Source: an uncultured Collinsella sp.
GTDB lineage: Bacteria; Actinomycetota; Coriobacteriia; Coriobacteriales; Coriobacteriaceae
Assembly (NCBI GenBank): GCA_958350755.1
Contig: CATWID010000013.1
Coordinates: forward strand, 1 to 37,236
Direction: 5' to 3'
Length of the DNA stretch: 37,236 nucleotides
Of this stretch, positions 14,532 through 22,501 are shown piece after piece. The position numbers were made by a program, and so were the translations under genes. The notes below the pieces were generated by a model. That model did not search any database. It saw only the letters and a list, made by a program, of their open reading frames with translations, and was not told the DNA's origin. The stretch's first letter is position 1. The number at the start of each line of letters is the position of its first letter.

Positions 14532-15416
14532 GTGTCCAATAAATCCAAGGACGCTGATCCCAAGCAACCAGATTCCTCGTTCATTCAGTTCGACGATGCA
14601 AAGCAAAAGGGCGCCGCTTCGGCGGCGTCCGCCCCTCGTCGCAAGGCGCTCCTTGGCGTTCTGGCTGCCGCGTGCACCATTCTGATCGTCGTCTCGCTGG
14701 GCTTCGTCCATCCTTCCACAAGCGGTGCCTGGTCCATCGACTGGATCATTCAGACCGTGACGGGGGAGAGCGTCGTCACCAAGGACACCAAGGCGTCTGG
14801 CTCGACTACGACTTCGGGCGAGGCCAGTTCCAAGGATTCCAAGTCATCGAATGACGCAAAGGATGAGTCCAAGGACGATTCCGAGTCTTCAAACAAGGAA
14901 TCGGATAAAAGCTCGGATAGCAAGAAGTCCGATGGTCAGGACGGCAAGAAGTCTGGAGATAAATCCGCTGCCCAGAATACGGGAACCGGCGATACTTCCA
15001 ATGTGTCTGGCGGTGCTTCTTCGGGCGGCGGCCAGTCGTCTGATGGAGCCTCCAGCTCTAATGGCGGAAGCGCTCCCTCGGGCGGCCAGAGCGGCTCGCA
15101 GGAGTCCAGCTACGTAACAGTGACGGTTTCGGTTACATCGAGCGCCGTGGGCAATCCTGTGTCCTCTGGTGGCACCTTTACCTTTAACGAAGGCGCTACC
15201 GTCTACGATGCCCTGTACGCGCTGGGCCTTTCTGTCAACGCACGTGGCTCGTCGTACGGCACGTATGTCTCCGCGATTGGTGGTTTGGCCGAGAAACAGT
15301 ACGGCGGCACGAGTGGCTGGATGTACTCCGTCAACGGCACAACGCCCATGACGGCGTGCAGCAACTACGTTCTCTCCAACGGCGACAACGTGGTCTGGTA
15401 TTACGTTACAGGCTAG
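14532..15416 (+). CDS. Membrane-anchored protein with one DUF4430 domain
   Basis: The 294-residue protein has a short cytoplasmic N-terminus, one membrane helix at about 37-57 (ALLGVLAAACTILIVVSLGF), and a disordered Ser/Lys/Asp-rich and Gly/Ser-rich stalk to about residue 195. A C-terminal DUF4430 domain follows, with TVYDALYALGLSV and TSGWMYSVNG as landmarks. GTG 14532 is preferred because GGTGAGG lies just before it. GTG 14523 in the same frame is an alternative. It begins 10 bases after the previous stop codon, so the pair is an operon under the same cobalamin riboswitch. I infer that it hands cobalamin from the long surface protein towards a membrane transporter, which is not in this window. 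Confidence 0.85.
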   Translation: MSNKSKDADPKQPDSSFIQFDDAKQKGAASAASAPRRKALLGVLAAACTILIVVSLGFVHPSTSGAWSIDWIIQTVTGESVVTKDTKASGSTTTSGEASSKDSKSSNDAKDESKDDSESSNKESDKSSDSKKSDGQDGKKSGDKSAAQNTGTGDTSNVSGGASSGGGQSSDGASSSNGGSAPSGGQSGSQESSYVTVTVSVTSSAVGNPVSSGGTFTFNEGATVYDALYALGLSVNARGSSYGTYVSAIGGLAEKQYGGTSGWMYSVNGTTPMTACSNYVLSNGDNVVWYYVTG

Positions 15417-15436
15417 AGGCCTCGACATATCGCACC

Positions 15437-15476
15437 AAACGGGCGGTTCGGATAAGCATCCGGGCCACCCGTTTTT
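15437..15476 (+). terminator. Rho-independent terminator of the DUF4430 operon
   Basis: The arms AAACGGGCGGTTCGG (15437-15451) and CCGGGCCACCCGTTT (15460-15474) form a 15-bp stem with three G-U type pairs and a run of T. It is the first hairpin after the stop codon at 15416. Confidence 0.85.
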
Positions 15477-15510
15477 CATGCGTAGAGGACTGGGTCGCCG
15501 GGTCTCTCGG

Positions 15511-15549
15511 CAAACAAAAAACCGGTTGGAACGGGAATTCCAACCGGTT
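15511..15549 (-). terminator. Rho-independent terminator of the first GtrA-like gene
   Basis: A perfect 12-bp stem (AACCGGTTGGAA, 15520-15531, and complement 15538-15549) is followed on the minus strand by TTTTTTGTTTG. It lies 26 bases past the stop codon of the GtrA-like gene. Confidence 0.85.
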
Positions 15550-15575
15550 ATACATTCAAGCAAATAGTGAATCGA

Positions 15576-15983
15576 CTACGACCGTGCGCCCTCGAGGAAG
15601 AAGCGGCGGCTGAAGTAGTTGTACCAGGTGACGAGGAACGTAGCGATCGCTTTCATGGCCTGGTAGCCGATGCTCAAAAACGTGACGCCCACAAACATGT
15701 ACAGGTCGTTGAGGCCCAGGCCGATCACCGACAGGATGGTGAAGATCGTGAACTCGCGCTTGCGGCTCATGCCCTCGCGATGGTCGAACACGTACTTCAT
15801 GCTGAGCCAGTAGTTGACCACGACGGACGTGATGAACGAGACCGTGGTGCTCATCAAAAAGTCGAGGTGGAACAGCTCGACGAGCGCAATGAGCATACCC
15901 CAGTCGATGCCAAAGGAGATAAGGCCCACGACAGCGAACTTGAGGAACTGCTTAGTATGAGGTTGTGCCAGTGCCTTGCGCAC
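15576..15983 (-). CDS. GtrA-like four-helix membrane protein (copy 1)
   Basis: The 135-residue protein has four predicted membrane helices and the GtrA/DPMS_TM pattern: FLKFAVVGLISFGIDWG at the start, VNYWLSMKYVF in the middle, NYFSRRFFLEG at the end. GtrA proteins are thought to help move lipid-linked sugars across the membrane in O-antigen, arabinogalactan or teichoic acid modification. It shares its order of blocks with the GtrA gene at 16202-16597, so the two are tandem paralogues about 220 bases apart. No glycosyltransferase gene is next to it here. The partner is unknown. Confidence 0.85.
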   Translation of the reverse strand: MRKALAQPHTKQFLKFAVVGLISFGIDWGMLIALVELFHLDFLMSTTVSFITSVVVNYWLSMKYVFDHREGMSRKREFTIFTILSVIGLGLNDLYMFVGVTFLSIGYQAMKAIATFLVTWYNYFSRRFFLEGARS

Positions 15984-16131
15984 GTAATCACATCCAATGC
16001 GTTGATGAATCGAGCAGAGGATACTTTAGAGCTTTTGCAAGGGAAACGTAAGGTCTTTGCCAAGAACTATACGAACTCGCCAAATTATCAAGTGCTAATC
16101 CGCAAACGTTGAAAATTTGCCCGTAAACGAG

Positions 16132-16181
16132 CAATGCCCACGAACAACACAGCGCACGACGCGCGTCATCCGTGGGCATTG
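16132..16181. repeat. Long-looped hairpin between the GtrA genes
   Basis: CAATGCCCACG (16132-16142) is perfectly complementary to CGTGGGCATTG (16171-16181) with a 28-base loop. It lies just after the stop codon of the second GtrA gene (minus strand). It could be a terminator, but no T-run follows on either strand. Confidence 0.45.
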
Positions 16182-16201
16182 TAAAGCTGTAAGGTTGCGA
16201 G

Positions 16202-16597
16202 TTACTTGGTCTCATCGCCTTCCAGGAAGATCTTTCGGGTCACAAAGTTGTAGACCATGACAAGCGCGGTGGCGCAAATCTTGGCGATATTGGCCTCGAG
16301 CCCCAGGCCGGCGTTGAGTGTCAACACGATGCCGTCGTTGAGTGCCAGGCCGATCACGGACAGCACGACAAAGATAATGAACTCGCGGCGGCGGCTCACG
16401 CCTTCCTTGTGCGCAAACACGTACTTCATGCTTGCGAGGTAGTTAAAGATGAGTGAGACGATAAAGCCGCTGGTATTGGCGATTAGGATGTTGAGGCCCA
16501 GACCGTAGTGGAGCAGATTCATAATGCCAAAGTCGATAACCGTGGCAATGACACCGACGACGCCAAATTTCATGATCTGCGCAAGGAGCTTTTGCAT
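16202..16597 (-). CDS. GtrA-like four-helix membrane protein (copy 2)
   Basis: The 131-residue protein carries the GtrA pattern: IMKFGVVGVIATVIDFG, FNYLASMKYVFAH, and NFVTRKIFLEG at the end. It is predicted to cross the membrane four times. ATG 16597 is preferred over an in-frame ATG at 16660, because it begins the family-like N-terminus MQKLLAQIMKF and an AGGCAGG stretch precedes it. It is closely similar to the copy at 15576-15983. It probably has a flippase-helper role in transport of a polyprenyl-linked sugar. Confidence 0.85.
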   Translation of the reverse strand: MQKLLAQIMKFGVVGVIATVIDFGIMNLLHYGLGLNILIANTSGFIVSLIFNYLASMKYVFAHKEGVSRRREFIIFVVLSVIGLALNDGIVLTLNAGLGLEANIAKICATALVMVYNFVTRKIFLEGDETK

Positions 16598-16675
16598 GGT
16601 ACCTGCCTTATGGTGGCGCCGGGGCGCCGCGGGGATGACAAACTCAGCAAGTTTAGCCAATCCCCACGGGTGGTG

Positions 16676-18592
16676 CTAGGCGCGCTCCTCGATAGCACCG
16701 TTTCTATATGCATCGAGCAGCTGGCGCAGGTCTTGGATCTGGCTGCGGATCTTGGCTCCGGAATCGGTGTCGCTCACCATGCGGCGACGGTCTGCTTGGT
16801 CAAAACGGTTGGTCTCGCTTTCGATGTCCACGTTGCGCGTGAGTGCCTCGGCAACCGTCGTAAAGGCCCGGTGCGACTTGAGGCGGCAGCCGCGCGAGCT
16901 CGAGATGAGCGTATAGCCGGCGATACCCGTCTTGGGATGGTAAGCGCGGCAGAAGCCGCCATCGATGACCAGCAGCTTGCCCTCGGCGCGGATGGGCTGC
17001 TCGCCCTTGGTGGTTTTAACGGGCGTGTGGCCGTTGATGATGTGACCGGTCGGTGAGCATGCCATGGGCGCGACGCCAAACCCGCGCATGATGTCATCGC
17101 AGACCGAGGGCGACTTGGTAAGCGTAAAGTACGGGTCCATCGGCTCGACCCAGGTGCTCTTATCGGCGATATAGGCGCGCTCAAAGGTACGCACCAGGCG
17201 TCCGCTGGCGGGTGAGTTAAAGCCAATCCACAGGTACCACATCCAGTCGAGAGCGTCGCGGTCGCCCACGCGCCAGGCGCGGCGGGCGATGTGGTCGCAA
17301 AAATCGAGATAATCGCGGCCAGCGTGCCAGGTGCCCAGGCAGTTCATGCTGCTAAAGGTGCCGTCTTCGTTGAGTGGCACGCAGCCATGGAACAGCAGGT
17401 TGCCGTTGGCGACCTTGTACATCGAGCCGTGGGAATAGAGGAAATCGATATGGCGATGCAGGTGATCGGCGGTGACAAACTCGGACACGAGCTTGTCGAT
17501 GATGTGCTGCTCCTGAGACGTGAGCGTATAGGGGTCCGTCGGGTCGACGGTGGGGAAGTCGTTGGTCGTGAGCGGCCACACGCTGCCGTCGGCGAGCGTG
17601 ACCGTGCCGGTGTCGTGGTCGATCTTGTCGAGTAGCAGGCGGTCGGTCATATCGAACTCGGGATGGCGCTGGATAATCTGGCCCTCGAGCTTAAAGAGCA
17701 GCACGTTGATGGCCTTGATCAGCGGGGTGATGGACTCACCGGCGGTGTAGGTGGCATCGGCAAAGGCGACAAGCTCACGCAGCGAGATGCCGTAGTCGTT
17801 CTCCAGGATCTCGTAATTGTCGTAGCGTAGGTTGTTGCGCAGCACCGTGGCGATGCAGGCAGGCTCACCGGCCGCAGCGCCCATCCACAGCAGGTCGTGG
17901 TTGCCCCACTGGATGTCGAGCGAATGGTAGGTGAGCAGGCGGTCCATAATCTTGGCCGCGCCGCCGCCGCGGTCGAAGATGTCGCCCACCAGGTGCAGGT
18001 GGTCGACGGCCAGGCGCTTGATGAGCGAGGCAAGCGACTCGATAAAGTCGTCGGCGCTGGCGGTCTCCAGAATGGACTCCACGATGCGCTCGTGATAGCG
18101 CACGCGATAGTTGTTCTCGTCCGGATGCGTGTGTAGCAGCTCGTCGATGATGTAGGCGTAATCGCGTGGGATGGCCTTACGCACCTTGGAGCGCGTATAG
18201 CGGCTCGAAAGCGAGCGGGCGACCATGATGAGCTGGTCAAGCATCGTCTTGTACCAGGTGGGCGAGTCCTCGCGCTGGCTGCGGACCAGCTCGATCTTCT
18301 CGCGCGGGTAGTAGATAAGCGTGCACAGCTCGCCCTTCTCGTCAAAGGAGAGCGTTTCGCCAAAGATCTCGTCGACATGCTCGCGCACGACGCCCGAGCA
18401 GTTGTTGAGGATGTGCATAAAGGCTTCGTACTCGCCATGCACGTCGCTCATAAAATGCTCAGTGCCTTTGGGCAGGTTGAGGATGGCCGAGAGATTGATG
18501 ATCTCGGTAAACGCGGATTGCTCGGTGGGGAACTGTCTCGACAGCAGGCGCAGATACTTAAAGTCTTGCGGGTTGCGATCGAATGCGACCAT
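16676..18592 (-). CDS. fbp: Fructose-1,6-bisphosphatase class III
   Basis: This 638-residue protein is the long class III (FBPase_2) form found mainly in Firmicutes and some Actinobacteria. It belongs to the calcineurin-like phosphoesterase fold. Visible metal motifs are MSDVHGEYEAF (D50, H52), LVGDIFDRGGG, and WGNHDLLWMGA. It removes the 1-phosphate of fructose 1,6-bisphosphate, the committed step of gluconeogenesis. ATG 18592 follows GGAAGG at 6 bases and starts MVAFDRNPQDFKYL. An upstream in-frame ATG at 18637 would lie inside the palindrome described below. A perfect 10-bp inverted repeat 28 bases upstream suggests an operator. Confidence 0.93.
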   Translation of the reverse strand: MVAFDRNPQDFKYLRLLSRQFPTEQSAFTEIINLSAILNLPKGTEHFMSDVHGEYEAFMHILNNCSGVVREHVDEIFGETLSFDEKGELCTLIYYPREKIELVRSQREDSPTWYKTMLDQLIMVARSLSSRYTRSKVRKAIPRDYAYIIDELLHTHPDENNYRVRYHERIVESILETASADDFIESLASLIKRLAVDHLHLVGDIFDRGGGAAKIMDRLLTYHSLDIQWGNHDLLWMGAAAGEPACIATVLRNNLRYDNYEILENDYGISLRELVAFADATYTAGESITPLIKAINVLLFKLEGQIIQRHPEFDMTDRLLLDKIDHDTGTVTLADGSVWPLTTNDFPTVDPTDPYTLTSQEQHIIDKLVSEFVTADHLHRHIDFLYSHGSMYKVANGNLLFHGCVPLNEDGTFSSMNCLGTWHAGRDYLDFCDHIARRAWRVGDRDALDWMWYLWIGFNSPASGRLVRTFERAYIADKSTWVEPMDPYFTLTKSPSVCDDIMRGFGVAPMACSPTGHIINGHTPVKTTKGEQPIRAEGKLLVIDGGFCRAYHPKTGIAGYTLISSSRGCRLKSHRAFTTVAEALTRNVDIESETNRFDQADRRRMVSDTDSGAKIRSQIQDLRQLLDAYRNGAIEERA

Positions 18593-18619
18593 GAAACACC
18601 TTCCGATGGAGCTGGTAAA

Positions 18620-18649
18620 ACTGATAAACAGCGTCAAACGTTTATCAGT
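18620..18649 (-). promoter_or_regulatory. Palindromic operator candidate upstream of fbp
   Basis: ACTGATAAAC (18620-18629) and GTTTATCAGT (18640-18649) are perfect inverted arms around a 10-base centre. They lie 28 bases before the fbp start codon. The size and symmetry fit a dimeric repressor site, for example one for a sugar-responsive regulator. The regulator is not known. Confidence 0.5.
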
Positions 18650-18912
18650 ATGCGCCGCTTTTGTTTCGATTTTGCGCCAGCGGCTGAATTGTCGGCTGAA
18701 CGGTTTGGTAAATCGATTTAGTTGAGGTAGATATGGCGGTTGAGTGGAGACGACAGAGGGTGTTTTCTCAGATATTTATGCGTGGGGCCGGTGGAGACGA
18801 TGGTGGTAAAGATGTTCGCTATTTTTGGTTCGATTTGGTAAATAGTGGACATATGTACCGTATGTAGGCTCACTGTGCGATAATTTGCGCAGCAATGAGT
18901 AAGGAGCCTCAT
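18650..18912. promoter_or_regulatory. Divergent intergenic region between fbp and the degV-type gene
   Basis: About 260 bases with lower GC content than the flanking genes. TTTGGTAAAT occurs twice (near 18703 and 18833). GATAAT at 18879-18884 is a possible -10 box for the degV-type gene, with no clear -35 box. No gene was seen. Confidence 0.35.
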
Positions 18913-19803
18913 ATGAGTGATTTTGTCCTGACCTGTGAATCCGCCGCCGACCGAACCCGTGAGTTCTTTGCGTCGCGCAATATCCCTGTCGTGTGTTTTC
19001 ATTACGAGATCGACGATGTTGTCTATACGGACGATCTGTATCAGTCGATTACGCCGGACGAGTTTTTTGCCCAGATTGCCGCGGGCGCCATGCCCAAGAC
19101 GTCTCAGGTGAGCGTGGGTGAGTACGAGGAGTTTTGGGAGCCGCTTGTTGCCGAGGGCAAAGACGTGCTGCATCTGACGTTGTCGTCGGGTATTTCGGGC
19201 ACGTATGGATCGGCCTGCGTTGCGGCGCAGATGCTCGCGGATCGCTATCCCCAGGGCGGCAAGGTGCGCGTCATCGATTCGCTGGCAGCGTCTTCGGGCT
19301 TTGGCCTGCTGGCGGAATGTGCCGCCGACGTGCGCGATAGCGGGGCTTCACTCGACGAGACGGCCGCTTGGATTGAGGAGCACAGGCTCAACCTGCACCA
19401 CTGGTTCTTCTCGACCGATCTGTCGAGCTACCTGCGCGGTGGTCGCATTTCGGCCGCGAGCGCGATCATCGGCACGGCGCTTAAGATTTGCCCGCTTATG
19501 ACGGTCGATTGCGAAGGTGGGCTGTCGCCACGTGAGAAGATTCGCACTAAGAAGCGCGCGATTTCCGAGATGGCTAAGACCATGATGGCACACGTGCAGG
19601 ACGGTGCGGATTATTCGGGTAAGTGCATCATGTCGCACTCGGCGTGCCGCGAGGATGCCGAGGCAGTTGCGGCGCTGATTGAGGAACAGGTTCCGCAGCT
19701 TAAAGGCAAGATTGAGATCAATAACATCGGTACTCTGATTGGCTCGCATACCGGACCTGGTACGGTGGCGCTCTTCTTTATGGGCGACAAGCGCGTGGAT
19801 TAG
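18913..19803 (+). CDS. DegV family fatty-acid-binding protein
   Basis: The 296-residue protein shows the DegV pattern: N-terminal MSDFVLTCESAAD, TSQVSVGEYEEFW after the first quarter, LTLSSGISGTYGSA, and VIDSLAASSGFGLL, then GRISAASAIIG and the end NNIGTLIGSHTGPGTVALFF. DegV/FakB-type proteins bind one fatty acid and can present it to a FakA kinase for phosphorylation. ATG 18913 is 6 bases after AAGGAG, so it is preferred over the ATG at 18895. No fakA is in the window. Confidence 0.92.
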   Translation: MSDFVLTCESAADRTREFFASRNIPVVCFHYEIDDVVYTDDLYQSITPDEFFAQIAAGAMPKTSQVSVGEYEEFWEPLVAEGKDVLHLTLSSGISGTYGSACVAAQMLADRYPQGGKVRVIDSLAASSGFGLLAECAADVRDSGASLDETAAWIEEHRLNLHHWFFSTDLSSYLRGGRISAASAIIGTALKICPLMTVDCEGGLSPREKIRTKKRAISEMAKTMMAHVQDGADYSGKCIMSHSACREDAEAVAALIEEQVPQLKGKIEINNIGTLIGSHTGPGTVALFFMGDKRVD

Positions 19804-19844
19804 TTTGCCCCATCACATCGCTGCATGATTGCTCAAACGAAAAC

Positions 19845-19872
19845 GGCCCGCCTCACGTTTGTGGGGCGGGCC
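19845..19872. terminator. Bidirectional terminator between convergent genes
   Basis: GGCCCGCCTCAC (19845-19856) pairs with GTGGGGCGGGCC (19861-19872) apart from one mismatch. The loop is 4 bases. The minus-strand side ends in GTTTTCG. It separates the convergent degV-type gene and the TIM-barrel-like gene. Confidence 0.8.
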
Positions 19873-19884
19873 TTGCTGTTGGGG

Positions 19885-20976
19885 TTAGCGTTTCTTTCCG
19901 CGGAAGAAGAAGCCGTGCAGTGACGGCTTGAGGCCGCGGTTGGCGCGACGCTCCTCGACGCGCTCGTGGATCGAAGCGACGCGCTCGATGGCCTCGTCGG
20001 GAATCGGCACGTCGGGATTCATGTTCTCGACCTGGCTGACCTCGGCGGCGGCGACCTGGTCGATAATGGGCACATCGTCGCGCGAGATAACGGGCGTGGC
20101 GTCTTCCTTCATCTTGCGATAACGCTGCATCATGTCGGTCTGTAGCTGCTGTGCCGAAGGCGGCGTCCAGATGATGGCGTTGGCGCCGGCGGCGATGGTC
20201 TCGCGGATGCTCTCGGGCGTCTTGCCGCCCGGCGCGATGAGCGGCAGGTTGGGATAGTGCTCGCGCAGTTCACGCAGGACCTGCGGCGTGTTTTTGCCAG
20301 CGGCGATGTTAAGAATCTTGGCGCCGGCGCGCACCTTTGCGTGAGCATCGTCGTCGCAACGTACGACCGTGGCGATGACGGGGATGTCGGCGATGTTGGT
20401 GATGTGCTCGACCATCTCGGCGGTGGCGGGGGAGTTGACCACACAGCCCGCCGCGCCCTGCATCTCGGAGACGGCTGCCATCTGAACGGAGCGCTTGCCG
20501 GTGGTGGTGCCACCGCCCACGCCTACAAAGACCGGGCACTCGGCGACGGTCAACAGTGCCTGCGTAATGGCCGGCTGCGGCGTGAAGGGGTAAACGGCAA
20601 AGACGGCATCGGCGTTGGAGTTGCGGATAACCGCGACATCGGTGGTGTAAATGAGCGACTTGATGCGGCGGCCGAAGAGCGTGAAGCCGCTGGCCTCCTC
20701 GATCTCGTCGGGCATGCGAAGGGCAGCCTTGCGCAGACGTCCGTCGATGGGCAGGGGCTCCATAGGGAGCAGGCCGTTGGGCGTGACGGCTACCTGGGGC
20801 TCGGTGAACTCGTCTGCGAGCTCGACCTCGGAGAAATCGACCGAGGCGACGATGTCTTCGTGAACCTCGGCGGGCACATCGATGGGAGCTTGGTCGTTTG
20901 CCGCGGCAGGCGTGTCGAAGGAGCTGGTGCCGACGAAGGCGTCGACGCGCTCGTTTAGATCGTTGAGGGTATCCAT
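19885..20976 (-). CDS. Conserved protein with TIM-barrel-like core, function unknown
   Basis: The 363-residue protein has an acidic, probably flexible N-terminus (1-75). The core of about 80-290 has alternating beta/alpha segments: IKSLIYTTDVAVIRNSNADA, PVFVGVGGGTTTGKRS, PVIATVVRCDDDAHAK, AKILNIAAGKNTPQVLREL, LPLIAPGGKTPESIRETI, ANAIIWTPP. This looks like a phosphate-binding TIM barrel of the IMP-dehydrogenase/ThiG/NadC class, but no catalytic signature is plain. A C-terminal basic tail ends FFRGKKR. I do not recognise a named family. It is monocistronic with a terminator right after its stop codon. Confidence 0.75.
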   Translation of the reverse strand: MDTLNDLNERVDAFVGTSSFDTPAAANDQAPIDVPAEVHEDIVASVDFSEVELADEFTEPQVAVTPNGLLPMEPLPIDGRLRKAALRMPDEIEEASGFTLFGRRIKSLIYTTDVAVIRNSNADAVFAVYPFTPQPAITQALLTVAECPVFVGVGGGTTTGKRSVQMAAVSEMQGAAGCVVNSPATAEMVEHITNIADIPVIATVVRCDDDAHAKVRAGAKILNIAAGKNTPQVLRELREHYPNLPLIAPGGKTPESIRETIAAGANAIIWTPPSAQQLQTDMMQRYRKMKEDATPVISRDDVPIIDQVAAAEVSQVENMNPDVPIPDEAIERVASIHERVEERRANRGLKPSLHGFFFRGKKR

Positions 20977-21166
20977 GGAGGCTCGATTCTATGTGATGAC
21001 GGCCGGCGCGATGCAGCCGGAATTGCGAATGCTAAATCGTTTGACGAGTTGATTTTTCCCCGCCGCGTCCTCCGTTAGACCGAAGGGCGGCGAACGTGAA
21101 GGAGCTGTGGTGGCGGGGATCGAGGTGCTATCTTGAAAGTCCCGTTTAAAAGAGAGGTGACGCGGT

Positions 21167-21337
21167 ATGGAATTTTCGGCAATGTTGGGCTCGATTGGCC
21201 TATGCGTGGGCGCAATCGTAGCCGCCGCGGTCATCTACTTTGTGGTTACGGCCATTAAAGGCAAAAGGGCCGAACGCAAGGAGCGCGCGATGCTTAAACA
21301 GCATCGCGACCAGCAGGGCAAACGCGCACGGAGATAG
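21167..21337 (+). CDS. Small single-pass membrane protein (56 residues)
   Basis: ATG 21167 follows GAGAGGTG. The product starts MEFSAMLGSIGLCVGAIVAA, has one membrane helix at about residues 8-30, and ends in a strongly basic tail (KGKRAERKERAML...RARR). It resembles short YtxH-like or FeoB-associated membrane peptides in size only. It lies in a gap between a minus-strand gene start and the convergent rRNA methyltransferase gene. It was found by reading the sequence by eye, so its existence as an expressed gene rests on the ribosome site and hydrophobic profile. Confidence 0.6.
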   Translation: MEFSAMLGSIGLCVGAIVAAAVIYFVVTAIKGKRAERKERAMLKQHRDQQGKRARR

Positions 21338-21361
21338 CTTGTTGAGTTTTGGATCCGTGCG

Positions 21362-22465
21362 CTAGCTGCGTTTTCGGATCAGGGCAATGTAGAAGCCCTC
21401 AAATTCGCGGCTGGGCGGAATGGTGAGCGTGCCGGGCAGGCCGTTGGCGATGGCCGATACCTGACCCGCGGCGATTGCCTCGGTGAGAGCGTTGGACTCG
21501 ATGCGCGGCTCTTCACCGGCATCCTGGGCGCGACGCGCTTCGCTTTCGCTCGGCGTGCCGTCGAGGGGAATGAGCTCGCAGTCCATATGCTTGTCGAGGG
21601 CCTCTTGCAGGGCGTCCTCGTTTTCCTGCGGCAAGATCGAACAAGTCGAATAGACGAGCGTGCCGCCCGGTTTGAGGGCTCCCATGGCGCGGTCCAGAAG
21701 TGCTCGCTGCGAGCGGGCGCACTTGCCGAGCAACTGCTCGGTCAGGCCGCGCAGGCTTTTCTCGTTGCCGCTGATGACGGTGCCCGTGCCGGTGCAGGGA
21801 GCGTCGAGCAGGATGCGGTCAAAGCGGAAGAACTCGTCGAGCTCGCGTGCGTCGGTGCGCATGACGGGCACGTTTTTTGCGCCTTGGCGGTGGAGGTTGG
21901 CTTCGAGCTTCTCGGCGCGGGGAATGCTCATCTCGCAGGCGGTAAGGTGCGCCTGCCCCTGCGTGAGGGCGGCGATCTGCGTCGTCTTGCCGCCAGGGGC
22001 TGCGCACATGTCCAGGATGTCCTCGCCTGCCTGGGCGCCCAGGACCAACGGCGGCATCATGGACGACAGACTTTGCAAGTAGATCTTGCCGTCGCGGTAG
22101 ATGTCGAGGTCCCACAGGTCGGAAACCTGTGCCTCGGGCAGGACGAAGGCGTCTGGGTACCAGGTGACGGGGTTGTGGGCGATGCCGGCGGCATCGAGCG
22201 CCGCAGCGATGTCCTCGGCGGTTGCCTTGAGCGTGTTAGCGCGCAGCGTGACCGGGCGTGTGGCCGCGGCGCCGAAGCCCTCGATCATGAGCTCGGCATC
22301 GGCGGGCGCATAGGCGCCGGCGACCGTGTCGACCATAAAGCGCGGCAGGTCGGCGGCGCAAGGAAGGGCGGCAAGCTGGTCGGAAAGCTCGGTGGCGGCA
22401 AACTGCCTGAGCTTGAGCTCGGCCTTGACCTGCTTTTTCTGCTTACGACGACGCGGCTTGGACAT
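21362..22465 (-). CDS. RsmB/RsmF-type (NSUN) RNA cytosine-C5 methyltransferase
   Basis: The 367-residue protein is a SAM-dependent RNA m5C methyltransferase. The SAM motif DMCAAPGGKTTQ is at about 152-163. The release Cys is C224 in LLDAPCTGTG, and the nucleophile Cys is C275 in VYSTCSILPQEN. The N-terminal domain begins with a basic KPRRRKQKKQ stretch, and a short C-terminal RNA-binding region follows. It probably methylates 16S rRNA, as RsmF does (for example C1407). The exact site cannot be read from the sequence. A GGAAGGA site is 7-8 bases before the ATG. Confidence 0.88.
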   Translation of the reverse strand: MSKPRRRKQKKQVKAELKLRQFAATELSDQLAALPCAADLPRFMVDTVAGAYAPADAELMIEGFGAAATRPVTLRANTLKATAEDIAAALDAAGIAHNPVTWYPDAFVLPEAQVSDLWDLDIYRDGKIYLQSLSSMMPPLVLGAQAGEDILDMCAAPGGKTTQIAALTQGQAHLTACEMSIPRAEKLEANLHRQGAKNVPVMRTDARELDEFFRFDRILLDAPCTGTGTVISGNEKSLRGLTEQLLGKCARSQRALLDRAMGALKPGGTLVYSTCSILPQENEDALQEALDKHMDCELIPLDGTPSESEARRAQDAGEEPRIESNALTEAIAAGQVSAIANGLPGTLTIPPSREFEGFYIALIRKRS

Positions 22466-22501
22466 CCGTCTTTCCTTCCCATTCCATTACATGTCGAGTG
22501 T

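Noticed and set aside
10422..14711. Very long open frame on the minus strand (over 1400 codons) opposite the DUF4430 gene
   Set aside because: It is an antisense shadow of a GC-rich gene with strong codon bias. The plus-strand product has a signal peptide, repeats and known domains, while the antisense product is Arg/Ala/Gly-rich with no domain.
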